NCBI GenBank assembly: GCA_035298385.1
Contig: DATGYC010000263.1
Span: 1-9,142, forward strand
Length of the DNA: 9,142 bases
Source of the DNA: DATGYC01 sp035298385
GTDB lineage: Bacteria > Bacillota > Sulfobacillia > Symbiobacteriales > Symbiobacteriaceae
Direction: 5' to 3'
The notes under the pieces are model-generated. The model did not search any database and had not been told where the DNA came from. It was given only the letters and a program-made list of their open reading frames with translations. The translations under genes and the position numbers were made by a program. Each line of letters begins with the position of its first letter. Within the stretch, counting starts at the first letter, position 1. This document shows positions 6,481 through 9,142 of the stretch, piece after piece.

Positions 6481-6978
6481 ATGGACGAATCCACCACGGC
6501 CCGGCCCACGTATACGGCAAGCGTCAAGATCCTGGCTGACCGCGGCGTCCAGCTTGATCAGATCGCCAAGGTCGTTCTGGCGATCCAGAAGGGCTACTAC
6601 CCGGAGTTGACCGAGGCGGAGTGCCTGGCCGGGGTGGAGTCGGTGCTCAAGAAGCGGGAGGTTCAGCACGCCGTCCTGACCGGCGTAGCGCTGGACGTCC
6701 TGGCCGAGCAAGGACTGCTCCCGGAACCACTGCAGGGGATCGTCGAGACCGACGACTTTCTCTACGGGGTTGACGAGATCCTCGCCCTCTCCATCACCAA
6801 CGTCTATGGCACGATCGGTTTGACCAACTTTGGCTACCTCGACAAGACGAAGCCGATGATCATCGGCGAGTTGAACGATAACAAGAGCGGGCGCTGCCAC
6901 ACCTTCCTGGACGACTTGGTCGCGGCGATCGCCGCAGCGGCCGCCTCCAAGATCGCACACGCACGTCGGAGCGACTAG
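6481..6978 (+). CDS. Phosphatidylglycerophosphatase A-like protein (YutG/LtrC family)
   Basis: A 165-residue protein of the PgpA family, the soluble Gram-positive branch known as YutG in Bacillus and LtrC (low-temperature requirement) in Listeria. Family marks: a helical N-terminal part (DRGVQLDQIAKVVLAIQKGYYPELT, residues 20-44), KKREVQHAVLTGVALDVLAEQGLL (57-80), YGVDEILALSITNVYGTIGLTNFGYLDK (95-122) and HTFLDDLVAAIAAAAAS (140-156), the last two carrying the conserved acidic residues. PgpA proteins remove phosphate from phosphatidylglycerol-phosphate, a step in anionic phospholipid synthesis. For this branch that activity is inferred and less well proven than for E. coli PgpA. No membrane helices are evident. 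GGGGAGGAG precedes the ATG with about 9-10 bases of spacing. It lies 40 bases after the cyclase and 66 bases before the CPBP protease, so a shared transcript is likely, with a membrane theme. Confidence 0.87.
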   Translation: MDESTTARPTYTASVKILADRGVQLDQIAKVVLAIQKGYYPELTEAECLAGVESVLKKREVQHAVLTGVALDVLAEQGLLPEPLQGIVETDDFLYGVDEILALSITNVYGTIGLTNFGYLDKTKPMIIGELNDNKSGRCHTFLDDLVAAIAAAAASKIAHARRSD

Positions 6979-7017
6979 CTTCTCCTGATACCGAACTTTT
7001 TGGCACCCGGAGACGTT

Positions 7018-7032
7018 TTCCCTAGTAGGGAA
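7018..7032 (+). promoter_or_regulatory. Palindrome overlapping the ribosome site of the CPBP gene
   Basis: TTCCCTA-G-TAGGGAA is a perfect 7+1+7 palindrome whose right half contains the GGGAA of the Shine-Dalgarno (AGGGAAGG, 7027-7034). As RNA it could form a 5-bp stem with a five-base loop (TAGTA) that hides the ribosome site. As DNA it could be an operator for a dimeric regulator. No direct evidence separates these, and a chance match is possible at this length. Confidence 0.35.
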
Positions 7033-7044
7033 GGTGATCGCCGG

Positions 7045-7803
7045 GTGCTGATGCCATTGCAGAACCAATTCAAGAACCAATTCAAGGTCTCTTGGTGGAA
7101 GTGGCTCCTCTTTGTCCTGGCCTCTGCCGTGTTGATCGCGGTCGTGCTGATGGGCGCCATGGTCGCCCTCTACTGGTACTGGGCGATCGATCTGCGGGAG
7201 TACGTTACGTCGACGACCCCACCGGCGCTCACAAACGGAACGGCGAGCTTTCTGATCCTCTTCAGCCTGCTGGGCACGACCGTGATTCCCGTCAGTCTCC
7301 TGGCCCTGATGCCGAGGACTCGCGCACTGATGGCGGCGAAGCTGACCTGGCCGCGCTGGGGCGCCCTGCGCCGTCTGATGCTTGGCGTGCTGATCTTCGC
7401 ACTTCTCCAGTGGGCGTGGGACCGGTGGGGGATGAGGCCGCCCCAGGAGATGCGGCTGCTGGAGCACATCATGGCCGCCGTCCGGGCGGGTGGGCAGTTC
7501 TGGCCGACCTTCTGGCTCCTGCTCTTCATCGGTGGGGTGGGCCCCCTGGTCGAGGAGCTCTTCTTCCGGGGGATGCTCCTTGGCGCTCTCCGCCAGCGCT
7601 ACGCGTTTTGGCCGGCCGCCTTGCTGACCGCCATCTCCTTTGGCCTTGGCCATGGGCTGGTGATGGGGTTGCCCTCTGCTTTGATGGGCCTCTACTTCTG
7701 CTGGCAGGTGGAGCGGGATGACTCCCTTGTGCCCGCCCTCATGCTGCACGCCGCCAACAACACCCTGGCTGTGCTCCTGGCGCTGCTGGCGACTGGTCGG
7801 TAA
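7045..7803 (+). CDS. CPBP-family intramembrane metalloprotease
   Basis: An integral membrane protein of the CPBP (CAAX protease and bacteriocin-processing, Abi) family, about 252 residues. Six or seven hydrophobic segments are visible. The first follows WWKWLLFVLAS, and later ones surround ASFLILFSLLG, LRRLMLGVLIFALLQ, FWPTFWLLLFIGG, FWPAALLTAISFG and ALMLHAANNTLAVLLALL. The active-site motifs are complete: EELFFR (E170, E171, R175; EExxxR), FGLGH (F199, H203; FxxxH) and HAANN (H235, N239). Such proteins cleave peptides within the membrane or act in bacteriocin immunity; the substrate here is unknown. The frame is open from a TTG at 7000, but no ribosome site precedes that. GTG at 7045 is chosen, with AGGGAAGG (7027-7034) 10 bases upstream; ATG at 7051 is the alternative. 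It is the last gene before a hairpin terminator. Confidence 0.85.
   Translation: MLMPLQNQFKNQFKVSWWKWLLFVLASAVLIAVVLMGAMVALYWYWAIDLREYVTSTTPPALTNGTASFLILFSLLGTTVIPVSLLALMPRTRALMAAKLTWPRWGALRRLMLGVLIFALLQWAWDRWGMRPPQEMRLLEHIMAAVRAGGQFWPTFWLLLFIGGVGPLVEELFFRGMLLGALRQRYAFWPAALLTAISFGLGHGLVMGLPSALMGLYFCWQVERDDSLVPALMLHAANNTLAVLLALLATGR
7063..7086 (+). repeat. Perfect 12-bp tandem duplication inside the CPBP gene
   Basis: AACCAATTCAAG occurs twice in direct succession (7063-7074 and 7075-7086) without a mismatch. It is in frame and encodes NQFK-NQFK just before the first membrane helix. The perfect identity suggests a recent slippage duplication. It adds four polar residues in the cytosolic N-terminus and does not touch the catalytic core. 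Confidence 0.85.
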
Positions 7804-7818
7804 GATGCCAAGGACACG

Positions 7819-7845
7819 AACGGGCGCCTCAGCCGGGCGCCCGTT
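7819..7845 (+). terminator. Hairpin terminator after the CPBP gene
   Basis: AACGGGCGCC (7819-7828) pairs perfectly with GGCGCCCGTT (7836-7845) around a 7-base loop, a very stable 10-bp GC-rich stem 15 bases after the TAA. The following CTGTGCGTT is not a true T run, so termination may rely on the stem alone or on a factor. It marks the boundary between the cyclase-pgpA-CPBP unit and the zinc operon. A second, imperfect hairpin (GATTC-CCC/GGGAATC, about 7860-7880) follows it. Confidence 0.65.
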
Positions 7846-7903
7846 CTGTGCGTTACCAGGATTCTCCCCAGATGGGAATCTCAGCAGATGATAGAATTAC
7901 TAC

Positions 7904-7933
7904 TTGTGGAGGGGTTGCATTGGACCGTATAAT
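7904..7933 (+). promoter_or_regulatory. Promoter of the zinc uptake operon
   Basis: A perfect -10 box TATAAT (7928-7933) is preceded after 18 bases by TTGTGG (7904-7909), a weak -35. Transcription would begin near 7940 and leave a leader of about 55 bases with a hairpin. Zinc uptake operons are normally repressed by Zur. I looked for a Zur-type inverted repeat (core TAATnATTA) over the boxes and did not find a clear one. Confidence 0.55.
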
Positions 7934-7947
7934 CCAGAGGAAGGTTA

Positions 7948-7969
7948 CCCCGACCGTCTAGCGTCGGGG
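7948..7969 (+). other. Leader hairpin ahead of znuA
   Basis: CCCCGAC (7948-7954) and GTCGGGG (7963-7969) form a perfect 7-bp stem with an 8-base loop in the 5' leader, between the promoter and the AGGAGG ribosome site (7981-7986). No T run follows, so it is unlikely to terminate. It may stabilise the mRNA or serve as an operator. The distance of 11 bases to the Shine-Dalgarno leaves the ribosome site free. Confidence 0.45.
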
Positions 7970-7995
7970 CGCATGTGTTCAGGAGGAGAGTTCAG

Positions 7996-8928
7996 ATGCA
8001 GAAGAAGCGGGGGATGGCTCTGCTGGCGGGCGCCCTTGCCCTCGCCCTGGCCGGCTGTGGTGCGGCCACGCAGTCGACTGATTCGAGCAAGGTGAAGGTC
8101 GCCGTCTCGTTCTATGGTCTGGAGGAGTGGACCAAGATCGTCGGGGGTGACCGGGTGCAGGTGACCAACCTGGTGCCGCCAGGCGTTGAGCCGCATGAGT
8201 GGGAGCCGAATCCAAGCGAACTGAAGACGTTGGAGCAGGCGAAGGCCTTCTTCTATGTAGGCGCCGGCTATGAGCACTGGGTCGATCAGACCCTGACGGC
8301 GATTGGCAAGAAGGACCTGGTCGCCGTCGAGGCGAGCCACGGCTTCGCCCTACTGGAGTCCGGCGCGCATGAGGGCGAGACCGGCCACGATCACGGCGGG
8401 CTCGACCCGCATATCTGGCTTGACCCGCAGGGCGCCATCCAGATGGTCAAGGCGGTCCGTGACGGCCTGATTCAGGCCGACCCGGCTGGTAAGGCGATCT
8501 ACACGACCAATGCGGAGGCTTACATGGCCAAGGTGGAGGGGCTGGACCAGAAGTTCGCCGCCGGTCTCAAGTCCTGCAAGTCGGACGAGATCTTTGTCAC
8601 GCATGAGGCCTACGGCTACCTGGCCCACCGCTATAACCTACACCAGCACGCCGTCCTCGGCCTCTCGCCGGAGACCGAACCCGATCCGAAGACCCTCGCG
8701 GAGCTGATCAAGGTGGCTAAGGCGGAGGGGGTTAAGGTGATCTTTACTGAGACGGTCGCCTCCAATAAGCTGACCGAGGTCTTGGCGAAGGAGGTCGGCG
8801 CCCGGACGCTGACGCTCCATACCTTTGAGAATCTAACTGACGACGAAAGGAAGGCCGGGGCAGACTACATCAAGGTGATGGAGCAGAACTTGGCCAACCT
8901 GAAGCAGGGCTTGGAGTGTGGCAACTAA
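7996..8928 (+). CDS. znuA: High-affinity zinc-binding lipoprotein of an ABC importer (ZnuA/AdcA)
   Basis: The extracellular substrate-binding protein of a cluster 9 metal ABC importer, 310 residues. A lipoprotein signal (MQKKRGMALLAG..., lipobox LAGC) puts the lipid anchor on C21. Metal ligands can be placed: H67 in VEPHEWEP, H139 in LDPHIWLDP, H203 in THEAYGY, and E278 in HTFENLT. This three-His plus Glu set is that of AdcA-type zinc binders; manganese binders of the PsaA type carry two His with Glu and Asp. A short His/Asp stretch (AHEGETGHDHGG, about 123-134) is a reduced form of the His-rich loop typical for zinc members. C194 and C308 are the only cysteines in the mature protein and might form a disulfide. 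The ATG at 7996 is chosen for AGGAGG 9 bases upstream; an upstream in-frame start would precede the ribosome site. The stop is one base before the ATPase start, indicating translational coupling. Confidence 0.93.
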   Translation: MQKKRGMALLAGALALALAGCGAATQSTDSSKVKVAVSFYGLEEWTKIVGGDRVQVTNLVPPGVEPHEWEPNPSELKTLEQAKAFFYVGAGYEHWVDQTLTAIGKKDLVAVEASHGFALLESGAHEGETGHDHGGLDPHIWLDPQGAIQMVKAVRDGLIQADPAGKAIYTTNAEAYMAKVEGLDQKFAAGLKSCKSDEIFVTHEAYGYLAHRYNLHQHAVLGLSPETEPDPKTLAELIKVAKAEGVKVIFTETVASNKLTEVLAKEVGARTLTLHTFENLTDDERKAGADYIKVMEQNLANLKQGLECGN

Positions 8929-8929
8929 G

Positions 8930-9142
8930 ATGAGCCTCCCGCTCGTACACGTGCAGGACCTGAACTTTGGCTACGGGGACGAGCGAGTGCTCGAGGCCGT
9001 CAGCTTGGATATCCACCGGGGTGAGTACGTCGGGCTGATCGGCCCGAACGGCTCGGGGAAGTCGACCCTGCTGAAGCTGATGCTGGGCAGACTTCGCCAG
9101 CTGCTTCAGCAGCGCGTCGGCGACGCCGCCCTCGTCACGCAT
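8930..9142 (+). CDS. znuC: Zinc ABC transporter ATP-binding protein, N-terminal part
   Basis: The first 71 codons of an ATPase, cut by the right edge. It begins one base after the znuA stop, with only a weak GGAG (8913-8916) inside znuA, so translation is probably coupled. An A-loop tyrosine (Y15 in FGYG), the strand RGEYVGLIGP and a perfect Walker A (GPNGSGKST, 38-46) followed by LLKLMLG identify an ABC nucleotide-binding domain. By context it powers zinc import with ZnuA. From residue 54 on the sequence (RLRQLLQQRVGDAALVTH) does not show the usual P-x-x-G-x-V segment that leads to the Q-loop. The tail instead vaguely resembles an H-loop region (ALVTH). The reading frame stays open, so this could be an internal deletion, a junction with foreign sequence, or an assembly error; see the findings. 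The permease is not in the window. Confidence 0.75.
   Translation, partial: MSLPLVHVQDLNFGYGDERVLEAVSLDIHRGEYVGLIGPNGSGKSTLLKLMLGRLRQLLQQRVGDAALVTH
9068..9112. repeat. 10-bp inverted repeat at the right edge
   Basis: CTGCTGAAGC (9068-9077) and GCTTCAGCAG (9103-9112) are perfect reverse complements separated by 25 bases; a further palindrome GCTGCT-TC-AGCAGC (9100-9113) overlaps the right arm. They bracket the point (about 9088) at which the ATPase stops resembling its family. Inverted microhomology of this kind is a common substrate for fold-back or template-switch junctions, but it may be coincidental in GC-rich coding DNA. Confidence 0.5.

Noticed and set aside
1372..6932. Octamer GCGATCGC at 1372-1379, 2543-2550, 4295-4302 and 6925-6932, resembling the cyanobacterial HIP1 sequence.
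   Set aside because: Three of four copies lie in coding frames as ordinary GCG/GCC-ATC-GC codon runs, and the gene content is not cyanobacterial. Counting over the whole genome would be needed to claim over-representation.
6472..7749. Minus-strand open frame of 425 codons across pgpA and the CPBP gene.
   Set aside because: Very Gln/His/Arg/Pro-rich and low-complexity, opposite two genes with complete family motifs; typical antisense frame in high-GC DNA.
1..9142. CRISPR arrays, tRNA or rRNA genes, insertion sequences, phage or defence genes.
   Set aside because: No regularly spaced repeats, no tRNA T-loop or cloverleaf, no transposase or nuclease motifs were found in either strand.

Overview
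The window is about 9.1 kb of GC-rich bacterial chromosome with AT-rich promoter islands. It carries purine-rich Shine-Dalgarno sites, frequent GTG starts and lipoprotein-type solute binding. The replicase is a DnaE1 with an intact PHP domain, and the PgpA is of the YutG/LtrC type. The zinc-binding protein is AdcA-like. Together these suggest a Gram-positive-type lineage such as a high-GC Firmicute, possibly near Symbiobacterium or Thermaerobacter, or a Chloroflexota. I cannot fix the taxon from sequence alone.

Left part (1-958) is on the minus strand. The first 39 codons of a lipoprotein run off the left edge. Upstream of it are a promoter-like site and a hairpin that closes the transcript of a DUF218 (YdcF/SanA-like) gene. 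Positions 959-1380 are a divergent non-coding region with several inverted repeats on the DUF218 side, possibly a structured leader. It also holds an extended -10 promoter for a 77-residue unrecognised protein on the plus strand.

The centre (1628-7803, plus strand) starts with a roughly 93-bp inverted repeat built of ATCCGCG-type units. Next come dnaE (replicative DNA polymerase III alpha, 1191 aa), a membrane-anchored GAF-like/GGDEF diguanylate cyclase, a PgpA/YutG-like phosphatase and a CPBP membrane protease. A hairpin terminator follows. The cyclase has its own perfect TATAAT box. The genes after it are close enough to be co-transcribed.

The right part (7850-9142) is a zinc uptake operon: promoter, leader hairpin, the zinc-binding lipoprotein znuA/adcA, and the first 71 codons of its ABC ATPase. 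The last ~55 bases of the window do not look like the ATPase family. They have codon usage that fits the opposite strand better and sit beside a 10-bp inverted repeat, so a rearrangement or assembly chimera at the edge should be considered.

Most of the window is ordinary housekeeping content. I see no convincing new multi-gene system. The points worth checking are the structured leader of the DUF218 gene, the small protein before dnaE, the cyclase without an inhibitory site, and the anomalous right edge.
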